This document shows, in pieces, positions 52,856 through 62,680 of a stretch of DNA of 64,000 nucleotides. The DNA comes from Nocardia otitidiscaviarum NBRC 14405 (lineage in GTDB: Bacteria; Actinomycetota; Actinomycetes; Mycobacteriales; Mycobacteriaceae): assembly GCF_000308635.1 (NCBI RefSeq), contig NZ_BAGD01000107.1, positions 1 through 64,000 on the forward strand. Reading direction: 5' to 3'. Made by a program: the position numbers and the translations under genes. How positions within the stretch are numbered: the stretch's first letter is position 1; every line of letters starts with the position of its first letter. A model generated the notes under the pieces. That model searched no databases. It saw nothing but the letters and a program-made list of their open reading frames with translations, and was not told where the DNA came from.

Positions 52856-53469
52856 GCACCCTCGAACGCACCGTCGTCCTGGACGAGACCGTCCCCGCCC
52901 GCGTCGGCTGGTCCACGGTGGTCCGCGCCGGTGACCGGCTCGACATCGTCGACCTGCACGGCAATCAGGCGGTGGACTGCCTGCTGTACTCGGCGTCCGA
53001 TCACACCGAGCGCTACAGCGCCCAGGCCACCCTCGCCGCCCAGCGCAACATCTTCCTCACCACCGGCAGCGCCCTGCGCACCGATTCCGGCACCACGCTC
53101 ATGACCGTCGTCGCCGACGAGGTGGGCAATCACGACACCGTGGCGGGCGCCTGCTCCCAGGAATCAAATACACTGCGCTACGGCCACCACACCCGCCACC
53201 AGCACGCCTGCGTGGAGAACTTCCTCGCCGAGGGCATGAAGTGGGGGCTGGGCAAGCGCGACCTGGTCTCGAATATCAACTGGTTCATGAATGTGCCGGT
53301 GGAGGCCGACGGCACGCTGGGCATCGTGGACGGGCTCTCCGCGCCCGGGAAGAAGATCAGCCTGCGCGCCGAGATCGACACCCTGGTGCTGGTCTCGAAC
53401 TGCCCGCAGATCAACAACCCCTGCAATGGTTTCGACCCCACCCCGGTGCGCATGGTGGTGAGCCGATGA
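52852..53469 (+). CDS. DUF1989 protein, urea amidolyase-associated protein 2 (CgdA/CgdB-like)
   Basis: A 205-residue DUF1989 protein, partner of UAAP1. It contains [40 protein letters not shown] and [20 protein letters not shown] with clustered histidines and cysteine that could bind metal. The last part is [20 protein letters not shown], a family hallmark. With UAAP1 it probably deiminates carboxyguanidine to allophanate. AAAGGA precedes the ATG. Its stop overlaps the next gene by ATGA. Confidence 0.85.
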   Translation: MSTLERTVVLDETVPARVGWSTVVRAGDRLDIVDLHGNQAVDCLLYSASDHTERYSAQATLAAQRNIFLTTGSALRTDSGTTLMTVVADEVGNHDTVAGACSQESNTLRYGHHTRHQHACVENFLAEGMKWGLGKRDLVSNINWFMNVPVEADGTLGIVDGLSAPGKKISLRAEIDTLVLVSNCPQINNPCNGFDPTPVRMVVSR

Positions 53470-55574
53470 CGGCGGCGGTGACCCACACGACGGCCGCACC
53501 GGCCGCATCCGGTCACCCAGCCGAAACGGCGGCATCCGGTCGCCGGGCCGAAGCGGCGGATTCCTCACCGGTACAGCCGGATTCGTTCATCCCGGGTGCC
53601 GCGACGGTGCTGCGCCCCGGCATGCAGTCCACGGTGCAGGACTGGCCGGGGCGGGTGGGCTACTGGCACGTGGGCGTACCGCCTTCGGGCCCCATGGACG
53701 ATCTGTCGTTCCGCCTGGGCAACCGGGCACTGGGCAATCCCGAGGGTGCGGCCGGACTGGAATGCACACTCGGCGGCCCCGCTCTGCGCTTCGACGCACC
53801 GACCCGAGTGTGCATCACCGGTGCACCGGTGCCGGTGACGGTGAACGGCCAACCGGTCCGGCAGTGGCGCAGCATCCGGGTGCCCGCCGGAGGAGTCCTG
53901 GACATCGGTGCGGTGCGCGGGCCCGGCATGCGCAGCTATCTACTCGTCGCGGGCGGCATCCAGGCGCCCGAATACCTCGGCAGCCGTGCGACCTTCACCC
54001 TCGGCAAGTTCGGCGGACCGCGCGGCCGCGCGCTCGCGGCCGGTGATGTGCTCACCTTCGGCGCACCGACCGGCCGCGGGAGCGCGGGCGTGCCGGGCGA
54101 CGAACAGCCGGTGCTCACCCGCCGCTGGGAACTCGCGGTCACCGAGGGGCCGCACGGTGCGCCGGAGTTCTTCACCCGCGCCGATATCGACGCCATTGTC
54201 GGCACCGACTACGAGGTGCATTTCAACTCCGACCGCACCGGCGTGCGCCTCATCGGCCCCAAGCCGCAATGGGCGCGTCTGGACGGCGGTGAGGCCGGGC
54301 TGCATCCGTCCAACATCCACGACACCGCGTACTCCGTCGGCGCCCTGGATTTCACGGGCGACACCCCGATCCTGCTCGGCCCCGACGGCCCGAGCCTGGG
54401 CGGCTTCGTCTGCCCGGTGACCGTGGTGGCCGCCGACCGCTGGAAGCTGGGCCAGCTCACCCCGGGCGACACCGTGCGCTTCGTTCCGGTACGCGCCGAC
54501 CGGGCCGCCTCGCTGCACGCGATCGGGCCGGGCCGCCGGGCCGACTGGCCCATGGTGCTCTCCGGCGGCGGCGACGGCGATGACGGCGTCCTGGCTCGGC
54601 GGGAGAGCGAGGACGGCACCGCCATCACCTACCGGCGCGCCGGAAACGACGGCGTACTCATCGAATACGGCGAGATGACCCTGGATCTCGGGCTGCGGGC
54701 GCGGGTGCACGCCCTGCACGAACACCTGCTCGAGCGCGCCGAACCCGGCATCACCGAACTCACCCCGGGCATTCGCTCCCTCCAGGTGCGTACCGACCCG
54801 GACCGGCTGCCCACGGCCGCGCTGCTGGACCTGCTCGGCGAGGCCCAGGCGGTGCTGCCGGCCGCCGAGGAACTCGTGGTGTCCAGCCGCACCGTGCACA
54901 TGCCGCTGTCCTGGGACGATCCCGCCACCCGGGAGGCCATCACCCGGTACATGCACGGCGTGCGCGCCGACGCGCCCTGGTGCCCGTGGAATATCGAATT
55001 CATCCGGCGCATGAACGGATTGGCGTCGGTGGACGAGGTTTTCGATACGGTCTTCGCGGCGGAGTATCTGGTGCTCGGCCTGGGTGACGTGTATCTGGGC
55101 GCGCCCGTGGCCACCCCGACCGATCCGCGTCACCGCCTGGTCACCACCAAATACAACCCCGCCCGCACCTGGACACCGGAGAACGCCGTCGGCATCGGCG
55201 GTGCCTACCTGTGTGTCTACGGCATGGAGGGGCCGGGCGGCTACCAGTTCGTCGGCCGCACCACGCAGGTGTGGAATCACGCCTCGTCCGGTATCGGCGA
55301 GGAGCCCTGGCTGCTGCGCTTCTTCGACCGCATTCGCTGGTATCCGGTCTCGGCGGCGGAACTGCTGGACCTGCGCGCGGATTTCGCGGCCGGACGCGGA
55401 GCGCTGCGCACCGAAGCGGGCGAGTTCCGGCTCGCCGACCATCGCGCCTTCCTGGACGAGAACGCCGACTCCATCGCGGATTTCCGGGCGCGTCAGGCGG
55501 AGGCGTTCGCGGCCGAACGCGAATCGTGGCGTGCGGCGGGAGAATTCGCGGAGACGAAGGAGACCACGACATGA
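53466..55574 (+). CDS. Carboxyltransferase-only urea/guanidine carboxylase relative (no biotin carboxylase or carrier domain)
   Basis: A 702-residue protein that matches only the carboxyltransferase part of urea or guanidine carboxylase (KipA-like AHS2 followed by KipI-like AHS1). AHS2 begins near residue 42 with [20 protein letters not shown] and [23 protein letters not shown]1 begins near residue 395 with [20 protein letters not shown]. The usual N-terminal biotin carboxylase and C-terminal biotin-attachment domain (an MKM motif) are absent, and the frame is not broken at either end: the start overlaps UAAP2 and the end overlaps the hydrolase. A short Ala/Thr-rich N-terminal tail replaces the BC domain. 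The missing parts may come from a separate carboxylase subunit. Confidence 0.82.
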   Translation: MTAAVTHTTAAPAASGHPAETAASGRRAEAADSSPVQPDSFIPGAATVLRPGMQSTVQDWPGRVGYWHVGVPPSGPMDDLSFRLGNRALGNPEGAAGLECTLGGPALRFDAPTRVCITGAPVPVTVNGQPVRQWRSIRVPAGGVLDIGAVRGPGMRSYLLVAGGIQAPEYLGSRATFTLGKFGGPRGRALAAGDVLTFGAPTGRGSAGVPGDEQPVLTRRWELAVTEGPHGAPEFFTRADIDAIVGTDYEVHFNSDRTGVRLIGPKPQWARLDGGEAGLHPSNIHDTAYSVGALDFTGDTPILLGPDGPSLGGFVCPVTVVAADRWKLGQLTPGDTVRFVPVRADRAASLHAIGPGRRADWPMVLSGGGDGDDGVLARRESEDGTAITYRRAGNDGVLIEYGEMTLDLGLRARVHALHEHLLERAEPGITELTPGIRSLQVRTDPDRLPTAALLDLLGEAQAVLPAAEELVVSSRTVHMPLSWDDPATREAITRYMHGVRADAPWCPWNIEFIRRMNGLASVDEVFDTVFAAEYLVLGLGDVYLGAPVATPTDPRHRLVTTKYNPARTWTPENAVGIGGAYLCVYGMEGPGGYQFVGRTTQVWNHASSGIGEEPWLLRFFDRIRWYPVSAAELLDLRADFAAGRGALRTEAGEFRLADHRAFLDENADSIADFRARQAEAFAAERESWRAAGEFAETKETTT

Positions 55575-57184
55575 CGGTGTGGATTCGACGGCGTACCGAG
55601 GTCGAGATCGCCGCCGACCCCGTGCCGGAGGGCCCGCTGCGCGGGCTGCGGCTGGCGGTCAAGGACAATGTCGATGTCGCCGGACTGCCCACCACGGCGG
55701 GCTGCCCCGACTTCGCCTACACGCCCGCCGCCGACGCACCCGCGGTCGCGGCCCTGCGGGCGGCCGGTGCGGTGGTGGTCGGCAAGACCAATCTCGATCA
55801 ATTCGCCACCGGGCTGGTCGGCACCCGCTCCCCCTACGGCGCGGTGCCCAATGCGCTGCGGCCCGAATTCATCTCGGGCGGTTCGAGTTCCGGCTCGGCG
55901 GTGGCCGTGGCCCGAGGTGAGGCGGATATCGCCGTCGGCACCGATACCGCGGGCTCCGGCCGGATTCCCGCCGCGCTCAACGGGATCGTCGGCATCAAAC
56001 CGACCGTGGGCGTGGTGTCCACCGTGGGCGTGGTGCCCGCCTGCCGCTCCTACGATTGCGTGACCGTCTTCGCCGCCGATCTGGACCTGGCGAATCGCGC
56101 CATGGCGGTGATGGCGGCCGATGCACCGGACCGGCCCTGGCCCAGCGATATCCGGCTGGCCGCGCCGCCCGCGCCCGTGGTCGCGGTCTTCAGCGAGCTG
56201 CCGGAACTCGACGAGGTGTGGCTGGCGGCCTTCGCACGCACGGTCGCGGCGCTGCGGGAGCGCGGGGTCACCATTGTCGAGATCGATCCGGCCCCGTTCC
56301 TGGCCGCAGCCCGCCTGCTGTACGACGGTGCGCTGGTGGCCGAAAGATACTCCGCTGTCGGAGAATTCGTGGACACGCACCCCGAGTCGACCGATCCGAC
56401 GGTGGGCTCCATCATTCGCGCCGCCCGCGACCTGCCCGCCCACCGGCTGGTTACCGACCTGGCCGAACTGGAGCGGCTGCGCGGGCTCGCCATGGCGAGT
56501 ATGGCCGGAGCCGATGCCCTGCTCATCCCCACCGCGCCCGACCATCCCAGTATCGCGGAGGTGGCCGCCGACCCGGTCGGCGTGAACTCCCGGCTCGGCA
56601 CGTACACCAACTTCTGCAATCTGTTCGACCTGTGCGCGGTGGCCGTTCCGGCCGGGACGGCGGGCGCGGCCCAGTTCGGCGTATCGGTGGTGGCGCGCGC
56701 CTTCGAGGACGCGGTGGCCCTGGATATCGCCGCCCTGGTGCTGAACCGGCGGCCGCCCGAATCCGCCTGGCCGCTGGCGACCGCGGCCAGCACCGAACTC
56801 GTGGTGTTCGGCGCGCACCTGCGCGGTCAGCCGCTCGCATTCCAGCTCGACGCTCTCGGTGCGCGCTGGGCCGGACCGGTGCGGACCGCCCCGCGCTATC
56901 GACTGGCCGCCCTGGACACCACCCCGCCCAAGCCCGGGGTGACCCGCCTGCCCGAGGGCGAGGCGGGGGTCGCGGTGGCGGGGGAACGGTGGTTGCTCGC
57001 TCCCGCCGCCCTGGGCCGTTTTCTGAGCGCCCTGCCCGCACCCATGCAGCTCGGCGCGGTGGAACTCGAGGACGGTTCCTGGACAACCGGTTTCGGCTGT
57101 GACGCGGCGGCCGCGGCCGACGGCAAGGACATCAGCGAGTACGGGGACTGGCGCGTGGCCCTGCGCGCGGGCGCGGTCGGCTGA
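55571..57184 (+). CDS. atzF: Allophanate hydrolase
   Basis: A 537-residue amidase-signature enzyme that hydrolyses allophanate to ammonia and CO2. The Ser-cisSer-Lys triad is visible: Lys31 in [11 protein letters not shown], cis-Ser near 106 in [12 protein letters not shown], and the nucleophile Ser129 in DTAGSGRIP. The C-terminal domain typical of AtzF follows (about 410-537). ATG 55571 overlaps the carboxyltransferase stop. It ends a coupled series UAAP1, UAAP2, carboxyltransferase, hydrolase. Confidence 0.92.
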   Translation: MTVWIRRRTEVEIAADPVPEGPLRGLRLAVKDNVDVAGLPTTAGCPDFAYTPAADAPAVAALRAAGAVVVGKTNLDQFATGLVGTRSPYGAVPNALRPEFISGGSSSGSAVAVARGEADIAVGTDTAGSGRIPAALNGIVGIKPTVGVVSTVGVVPACRSYDCVTVFAADLDLANRAMAVMAADAPDRPWPSDIRLAAPPAPVVAVFSELPELDEVWLAAFARTVAALRERGVTIVEIDPAPFLAAARLLYDGALVAERYSAVGEFVDTHPESTDPTVGSIIRAARDLPAHRLVTDLAELERLRGLAMASMAGADALLIPTAPDHPSIAEVAADPVGVNSRLGTYTNFCNLFDLCAVAVPAGTAGAAQFGVSVVARAFEDAVALDIAALVLNRRPPESAWPLATAASTELVVFGAHLRGQPLAFQLDALGARWAGPVRTAPRYRLAALDTTPPKPGVTRLPEGEAGVAVAGERWLLAPAALGRFLSALPAPMQLGAVELEDGSWTTGFGCDAAAAADGKDISEYGDWRVALRAGAVG

Positions 57185-57195
57185 CTCCGGGCCGC

Positions 57196-58359
57196 TCACC
57201 GCAGGCCGCGGAAGAACTCCCGGATATCGTCGGTCAGCAGTTGCGGTTCCTCCATGGCGGCGAAGTGCCCACCGCGATCGGCGACGTCCACCCAGTGCGT
57301 GATCGTGTGCTCGGCCTCCGCGTACTTGCGGATGCCGATATCGTGCGCGAACACGATCGCGCCGGTGGGCACGCCGGAGTTGACCGGCTGCCGACCCCAC
57401 GCCTGATCCTGCGCGTATCCGACATAGGCGGCCGATCCCGCGGTGCCGGTCAGCCAGTAGATCATCACATTGGTGAGCAGCCGATCCCGGTCGATGATCT
57501 TGTCCGGTGCCACGGCCCGCGGATGCGTCCACTCCCGGAATTTGTCCATGATCCAGGCCAGCTGCCCCACCGGGGAGTCCACCAGCCCGTACGCCAGCGC
57601 CTGCGGGCGCGTGGACTGGATCGCGATATAGCCGAATTCTTCGCGCATGAACGCCTCCACCCGGCGGATGCGATCGCGCTCGAGATCGGTGAGCGCGGCC
57701 ATCTCCGCCTCCGACAGCGGCACCTGCGGGAACGGTCCGGGCCCGTTCATATGCACGCCGATCACATGGTCGGTCGCCACCCGGCCGACCTCCGGGCTCA
57801 CCGCCGCACCGATATCGCCGCCCTGGACGCCGTATCGGTCGTAGCCGAGGCGCCGCATGAGTTCGGCCCAGGTGCGCGCGATGCGCTCCACACTCCACCC
57901 GGAATCGGCCACCGGACCGGAGAATCCGAAACCCGGCAGCGACGGAATCACCAGGTGGAAGGCGTCATTCGGGTCTCCGCCGTGGGCGCGGGGGTCGGTG
58001 AGCGGGCCGATCACCTCGAGGAATTCGACGATCGACCCGGGCCAGCCGTGCGTCATGAGCAGCGGCACCGCATCCGGTTCGGGCGAGCGCACGTGCAGGA
58101 AGTGAATGCGCTGCCCGTCGATCTCGGTGGTGAACTGCGGGTGCCGATTGATCCGGTCTTCGGCGGCGCGCCAGTCGTATTCGGTGCGCCAGTAGTCGAC
58201 CAGTTCGCGCAGCCAGTGCGTGGGTACGCCGGTGTCCCAGTCGTCGCCGGGCAGCGGCGCGGGCAGGCGGGCGGCGTCGAGTCGGGCGCGCAGATCGTCG
58301 AGTTGCCGTTGCGGAATCTCGATCCGGAAGGGGGTGATTTCGGTGCTGTGGAGGCTCAT
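57196..58359 (-). CDS. Epoxide hydrolase (EHN / alpha-beta hydrolase family)
   Basis: A 387-residue alpha/beta hydrolase with the N-terminal epoxide hydrolase segment (about 8-110, [20 protein letters not shown]). The oxyanion HGWP lies near 104-107, the nucleophile Asp182 in [12 protein letters not shown], and the charge-relay histidine near 365 in [12 protein letters not shown]. Opens epoxides to diols; the substrate is not predictable. ATG 58359 lies seven bases after TAACGT (58367-58372). It is divergent from a WYL regulator. Confidence 0.92.
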   Translation of the reverse strand: MSLHSTEITPFRIEIPQRQLDDLRARLDAARLPAPLPGDDWDTGVPTHWLRELVDYWRTEYDWRAAEDRINRHPQFTTEIDGQRIHFLHVRSPEPDAVPLLMTHGWPGSIVEFLEVIGPLTDPRAHGGDPNDAFHLVIPSLPGFGFSGPVADSGWSVERIARTWAELMRRLGYDRYGVQGGDIGAAVSPEVGRVATDHVIGVHMNGPGPFPQVPLSEAEMAALTDLERDRIRRVEAFMREEFGYIAIQSTRPQALAYGLVDSPVGQLAWIMDKFREWTHPRAVAPDKIIDRDRLLTNVMIYWLTGTAGSAAYVGYAQDQAWGRQPVNSGVPTGAIVFAHDIGIRKYAEAEHTITHWVDVADRGGHFAAMEEPQLLTDDIREFFRGLR

Positions 58360-58385
58360 GAGAACTACGTTATGAGCCACCTAGG

Positions 58386-58405
58386 ACAGCTTCCGCCCTA
58401 GCTGT
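58386..58405. promoter_or_regulatory. Candidate operator between epoxide hydrolase and WYL regulator
   Basis: ACAGCT (58386-58391) and AGCTGT (58400-58405) form an inverted repeat with an 8-base spacer in the 63-bp divergent gap. Position suits autoregulation by the WYL protein. Confidence 0.35.
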
Positions 58406-58422
58406 ACGGCAGACTTCGGATT

Positions 58423-59373
58423 GTGTTGGAAACTTCCGCGCGACTGCTGCGACTGCTGTCGCTGCTCCAGACACCGCGCGACTGGACAGGTTCCGAGCTG
58501 GCGGAACGCCTCGAGGTGGACGTGCGCACGGTCCGCCGCGACATCGACAAACTGCGCACCCTCGGCTACCCGGTGGACGCTGTCGCGGGCGCGGCCGGAT
58601 ATCGGCTGGGCGCGGGCGCGAAGCTGCCGCCCCTGCTGCTCGACGACGACGAGGCCATCGCCGTGGCCGTCGGGCTCCGCACCGCGGCGGGCGGCACCAT
58701 CGCCGGTATCGAGGAGAGTTCGCTGCGCGCCCTCGCCAAACTCGAACGGGTGCTGCCGTCGCGATTGCGGCATCGGGTGGCGGCGCTGGAGGCAGCCACG
58801 GTCACCGTGCCCGCCGGAGCCGCCCGCGTCGACCCGGATGTGCTCACCACACTGGCCGCCGTCATCCGCGATCACGAGCGCCTGCGCTTCGACTACCGCA
58901 CCCATCAGGGCACCGAGAGCCGCCGCACCGTCGAACCGCACCGGCTGGTCCACACCGGGCGGCACTGGTATCTGCTCGGCTGGGATGTCGACCGCGACGA
59001 CTGGCGCACCTACCGCGTGGACCGCCTCACCCCGCGCATCCCGACCGGCCCGCGCTTCACCCCGCGCGACGCGCCGGAGATCGATCCGGCAGGGTTCGTC
59101 TCGCGCGGCGTGAGCACCGCGCCGTATCGCTACCAGGCGCGGATCACGCTGTTCGCGCCCGCGGCGGTGGCCACCGACCGCATCGCGCCGACGGTCGGCG
59201 TGATCGAGGCGGTCGACGCGGACACCTGTGTGTTGCACACCGGTTCCGACTCCCTCGACGAATTAGCCGTCTATGTGGGCATTTTCGGTTTCGACTGCCG
59301 CATCCACGAACCACCGGAACTCGTCGACCACATCCGCACCCTCACCGCCCGGCTCGCGGCGGCCGCCGGCTAG
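58423..59373 (+). CDS. WYL-domain transcriptional regulator
   Basis: A 316-residue regulator. Its N-terminal HTH (about 3-60) reads SARLLRLLSLLQTPRDWTGS and ERLEVDVRTVRRDIDKLR, the DeoR-like winged helix. A WYL ligand-binding domain follows (about 140-215; RFDYRTHQGTESRRTVEPHR, TGRHWYLLGWDVDRDDWRTY). Such regulators often sense nucleotides or small ligands. GTG 58423 is the start. It faces the epoxide hydrolase and probably controls it. Its stop overlaps the MarR gene's stop as CTAG. Confidence 0.88.
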   Translation: MLETSARLLRLLSLLQTPRDWTGSELAERLEVDVRTVRRDIDKLRTLGYPVDAVAGAAGYRLGAGAKLPPLLLDDDEAIAVAVGLRTAAGGTIAGIEESSLRALAKLERVLPSRLRHRVAALEAATVTVPAGAARVDPDVLTTLAAVIRDHERLRFDYRTHQGTESRRTVEPHRLVHTGRHWYLLGWDVDRDDWRTYRVDRLTPRIPTGPRFTPRDAPEIDPAGFVSRGVSTAPYRYQARITLFAPAAVATDRIAPTVGVIEAVDADTCVLHTGSDSLDELAVYVGIFGFDCRIHEPPELVDHIRTLTARLAAAAG

Positions 59374-59852
59374 CACGAGCCGTCCGAAGTCCGCACAGCG
59401 TCGGGTTGCACCGCGTCCCGGATCACCCGCAACCCGGCCACCATGGCATCGAGTTGCTCGGCACTGAGCCGCCCGATGAACCACTCGTCCACCGCGTCGA
59501 GGTACGCGGGCAGCACCCGGGCCACCCGTGTCGCCCCGGCGGCGGTCAGCACCGCGAAGAAGCTGCGCCGATCGCCCGGCGCGGATTCCCGCCGCACGAA
59601 TCCATTCCGCTCCAACCGGTCCACGAGCCGGGTGACACCACTGGTCGACAGGCCCGTCTGCGCGGCCAGATCGGTCATGCGCAGTTTGCGCCCCGGCGAC
59701 CGGCTCAACCGCATGAGCGCATTGAGATCCAGCCCCGAGAGCCCGTACTCCCGCCAGGTCGGCTCGAGCTTCGCCAGCAGGCCCTCGTGCACCTCCAGGA
59801 ACAGGCCGATGGTGGTGAGCCGAGGATCTTCGAAGAGGCGTTTGGGGTCCAC
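59370..59852 (-). CDS. MarR-family transcriptional regulator
   Basis: A 160-residue regulator with the MarR winged helix (about 45-110): TWREYGLSGLDLNALMRLSR, LAAQTGLSTSGVTRLVDRLE, and RRESAPGDRRSFFAVLTAAG. The GTG at 59852 is eight bases after TAGGCT (59861-59866). It is divergent from an SGNH hydrolase whose promoter carries a marO-like site, the probable target. Ligand unknown. Confidence 0.88.
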   Translation of the reverse strand: MDPKRLFEDPRLTTIGLFLEVHEGLLAKLEPTWREYGLSGLDLNALMRLSRSPGRKLRMTDLAAQTGLSTSGVTRLVDRLERNGFVRRESAPGDRRSFFAVLTAAGATRVARVLPAYLDAVDEWFIGRLSAEQLDAMVAGLRVIRDAVQPDAVRTSDGSC

Positions 59853-59891
59853 GACAGCAGAGCCTAACCGCCTTCGCTGCATCGCGGATAG

Positions 59892-59920
59892 TTGACACGC
59901 GGAACACCTGGAGCTAATAC
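59892..59920 (+). promoter_or_regulatory. Near-consensus sigma-70-type promoter of the SGNH hydrolase gene
   Basis: TTGACA (59892-59897), a 17-base spacer, and TAATAC (59915-59920). It is the only near-perfect -35/-10 pair I noticed in the window, so a strong basal promoter that is kept in check by a repressor fits well. Confidence 0.85.
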
Positions 59921-59936
59921 TTGCATCGGCAATATT
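59917..59936 (+). promoter_or_regulatory. MarR operator candidate, marO-like
   Basis: ATACTTGCATCGGCAATATT. The half-sites TTGC and GCAA, with matching flanks, agree with E. coli marO site I as I remember it (TTGCC-n-GGCAA inside the same ATAC...ATATT frame). It overlaps the -10 box of the consensus promoter, so binding would block transcription of the hydrolase. Confidence 0.7.
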
Positions 59937-59963
59937 CCTCACAACAACTACTTGGAGGTTCCA

Positions 59964-61103
59964 ATGACGACAGGGCAGTGGGTGGCGGGTTTCCGGATGG
60001 CGACGATGAATCCGGCCGAGGCGATCAGACTGGCCGAACCGCGCCGTTTCGCCGACGAGACGGTGCGGCAGGTACTGCATCTGGCCGGTGGCGGAGACCA
60101 GCTCCGGGTGCGGTTGACCAACCGCTACTCCGATCGGGAACTCGTGATCGGTGCCGCGCGTATCGCGGCGCGCGCGCACGGCGCGGAGATCGCGTGGGAG
60201 ACCGACCGGGCCGTGCGCTTCGGAGGAACCACGACGGTACGGATTCCCGCTCGCGGCGAGATCGTCAGTGACCCGGTCGCGCTGCCGGTGGCGGCCCGGA
60301 CGGATCTGGTCCTGAGCCTGTACCTGCCCGAGGACACCGGACTCGCCGCGTACGCGCAGTTGCCCGGCGAGTCCGCCTGGGTGACGACCGGTGACCACAC
60401 CGCGGCCCCCGCCCTCCCCGACGCGCACGAGGTCACGTCGCAGTTCTTCGTCACCGGGATCGATGTGCTGGCACCGGCGAATACGCCCGTACTCGTGGCG
60501 TTCGGCGACTCTTGGTTCCAGGGCGCCGGCTCGACGCACGGAGCGAACCGCCGGTCTGTGGACGTGCTCAACGAGCGACTGGCACACGGCTGGGTGGTGA
60601 ACCAGGGCATCGGCGGAAATCGCCTGCTCACCGAGCAGATCGGCGAATCCGGACTGGCCCGCTTCGAGCGCGATGTGCTCGCGGTGCCCGGCGTCGCCGG
60701 GGTGCTGGTGAACTTCGGCGTCAACGACCTGATTCTCGATGAGTACACCACCCCGGCGGACGAGCTGATCGCCGGATTCACCGAGCTGGCCCGGCGCTCG
60801 CACGCGGCGGGGCTACCCGTGTACGCCAACACCATCGGCCCGTTCGGCGGGGCCTACTACCCGGGTCTCGCCGTCGCGACCGGGCTGCCCGTACGGCGGC
60901 TGGTGAACGCATGGCTGCGCGGCACGGATGTCTTCGACGGCGTCTTCGATGTCGCCGCGGCAGTGGAGGATCCGGCGCGGCCGGACTTCATCCGGCCCGA
61001 ATTCGACAGTGACGGTATGCATCTCAACGATGCCGGGGCGCGCGCCATGGCCGCGGTCATGGCGGTGCCCACGAATCAGGGCGTTCTGGGACCGGCCGCC
61101 TGA
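59964..61103 (+). CDS. SGNH/GDSL hydrolase
   Basis: A 379-residue hydrolase. The catalytic block I is LVAFGDSWFQGAG (Ser in GDSW), the glycine block is NQGIGGNRLL, Asn lies in VNFGVNDL, and the Asp-His pair in DGMHLND near the C-terminus. The N-terminal half (about 1-165) is a beta-rich region seen in some secreted SGNH esterases, but no signal peptide is visible. Probably an esterase or lipase; substrate unknown. ATG 59964 has GGAGG upstream. The 3' end overlaps the convergent gene by 28 bp. Confidence 0.88.
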   Translation: MTTGQWVAGFRMATMNPAEAIRLAEPRRFADETVRQVLHLAGGGDQLRVRLTNRYSDRELVIGAARIAARAHGAEIAWETDRAVRFGGTTTVRIPARGEIVSDPVALPVAARTDLVLSLYLPEDTGLAAYAQLPGESAWVTTGDHTAAPALPDAHEVTSQFFVTGIDVLAPANTPVLVAFGDSWFQGAGSTHGANRRSVDVLNERLAHGWVVNQGIGGNRLLTEQIGESGLARFERDVLAVPGVAGVLVNFGVNDLILDEYTTPADELIAGFTELARRSHAAGLPVYANTIGPFGGAYYPGLAVATGLPVRRLVNAWLRGTDVFDGVFDVAAAVEDPARPDFIRPEFDSDGMHLNDAGARAMAAVMAVPTNQGVLGPAA

Positions 61104-62494
61104 CACTGTTTCAGGCCGCCCGCCCACAGGTCGTCGGCGATATCGCGGCCGAGTCGCACGCCGCCGATATTCTGGGACAGGTCCATGCCGCCGTCGGGCC
61201 CGGTGACGAAGGCGTCGAAGGACCAGTGCACACCGAGGTAGACGCGGCTGCGGCCGTTCTCCTCCATCATCTGCCAGAGGCCGCCCGGGAAGCGGCGGAT
61301 GTGCCGGGGGCGGACCACGCCGTCGTTGTCGGTGGTGTGACCGTCGAGTTCCCCGGAGACGAAACCCATTCCGTCGGTGAGGGTGTCGGGGCCGTCGGCA
61401 TCGACGCCGTAGAAGCGGCGGGCCATCTGGAAGGCGGCCGCGCCGAAGGTGGCGTGTCCGGAGGGGTAGGCCGGGAACGGCGGGCTGAAGTTGAAGGCGA
61501 CCACATTGCTGCGCGGTGCGCCGTAGGGCCGCCAGCAGGGGTCGCAGTCGGCGGCCAGGGCGTCTCCCGCGGTGCCGTCCGGCCCCATGGACGGATCGAA
61601 CTCGCGGATGCCGAGAATCGGACGCCAGAGGTTGTGCCGGTACTTGTCGTCCCAGGCCAGAATTCCGGCATCGGCGAGCGCGGTGTTGACCAGCGCGAAC
61701 AGCCGGGCGTTCTGATCGGGCGTATTGTTCCGCGCCGCCGCGAGGTCGCGCACGATTTGATTGAAGAAGCGGGGTGGGGTGCCGAGCCCCTTGGCTCCGT
61801 CGTAGGCCCAGAACAGTCCCACCAGGGTTTCGGCGGCCGTCCGCGGGGCGATGCCGGGCGGCAGTGTGGCGGCGGCCTCGGGCGCGATGCCCTTCCCGCG
61901 CACCTCGCGCAGCGCCTCGAGGTAGCGCGGATCGTTCCCCTTCGGCGGCGGGTCCAGGGTGTAGCGGGTGGTCACCGCGAAACACCGCGAACGAGCGCCG
62001 TAGGCGGGCGCGTAATACCCCTGGGCCGGATTCACCGGGTCCGGGCGGTGATTGGGCGGAGCGGTATCGGGCACGTAGTTCTTGTCGTCGGTACCCGGAT
62101 CGCCCTTGCGGGCCCGCAGCACCGCGCGGGCGACGGCCTGCCCGTGTGCGGTGCCGCGCCCGACGCCGGGTCCGGGCAGTTCGGCCTCCCGCAGCGCCCG
62201 GTCCAGACGAGGTGTCTGCGCCGGATACAGCGCCGTGAGGGTGGTGTGGGCGGCCAGCGCCACCGCCGCCGCCACCGATGATCCATTGGCCGCCACCGGC
62301 GGCGCGGTGAGCCAGGTGCCGTGCGGCGCACCGACGATGGAGAAGTACGCGTCGTGCATGGCCAGGTGCACGATGGCGAAGGCCCGTGAACTGCCGATCG
62401 GGCCGCGCACTCCGCGTTCGGCCTGCTTCGGCTCGGTGTGCGCGATCCGATCCGATTCGAGCGCCACCGCATTCCAATACAGAATCTGGTCCAC
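61076..62494 (-). CDS. Vanadium-dependent haloperoxidase-like / PAP2-family protein
   Basis: A 472-residue protein with the vanadate-binding pattern of VHPO and PAP2 phosphatases: KYRHNLWRPI (Lys284, Arg291), AYPSGHATFG (Ser345, His347), and RSRVYLGVHWSFDAF (Arg417, His423). No signal peptide is obvious. Either halide oxidation or phosphate ester hydrolysis is possible; family membership is strong, the activity is not settled. GTG 62494 has GGGAGG upstream. Confidence 0.85.
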   Translation of the reverse strand: MDQILYWNAVALESDRIAHTEPKQAERGVRGPIGSSRAFAIVHLAMHDAYFSIVGAPHGTWLTAPPVAANGSSVAAAVALAAHTTLTALYPAQTPRLDRALREAELPGPGVGRGTAHGQAVARAVLRARKGDPGTDDKNYVPDTAPPNHRPDPVNPAQGYYAPAYGARSRCFAVTTRYTLDPPPKGNDPRYLEALREVRGKGIAPEAAATLPPGIAPRTAAETLVGLFWAYDGAKGLGTPPRFFNQIVRDLAAARNNTPDQNARLFALVNTALADAGILAWDDKYRHNLWRPILGIREFDPSMGPDGTAGDALAADCDPCWRPYGAPRSNVVAFNFSPPFPAYPSGHATFGAAAFQMARRFYGVDADGPDTLTDGMGFVSGELDGHTTDNDGVVRPRHIRRFPGGLWQMMEENGRSRVYLGVHWSFDAFVTGPDGGMDLSQNIGGVRLGRDIADDLWAGGLKQCQAAGPRTP

Positions 62495-62680
62495 TTGTCC
62501 TGCCTCCCAGGGGAATCGACTGCGACGGGCGGACAGAGATCGACATCTCTCGCCCGGCGCTGTCAGCATGCGCTGGTTTCCTGCGAGTCTCGGCAGTAGT
62601 CGGCTACCCGAATTCGCGGGGGCGATGGGACGGCATCCGAGTAGCCCGCGTGTTCCGCGTCCCCGGCGTTTCGGGTGGGG

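Noticed and set aside
55493-57898. 801-codon minus-strand frame opposite allophanate hydrolase
   Set aside because: Shadow of atzF; no motif of its own.
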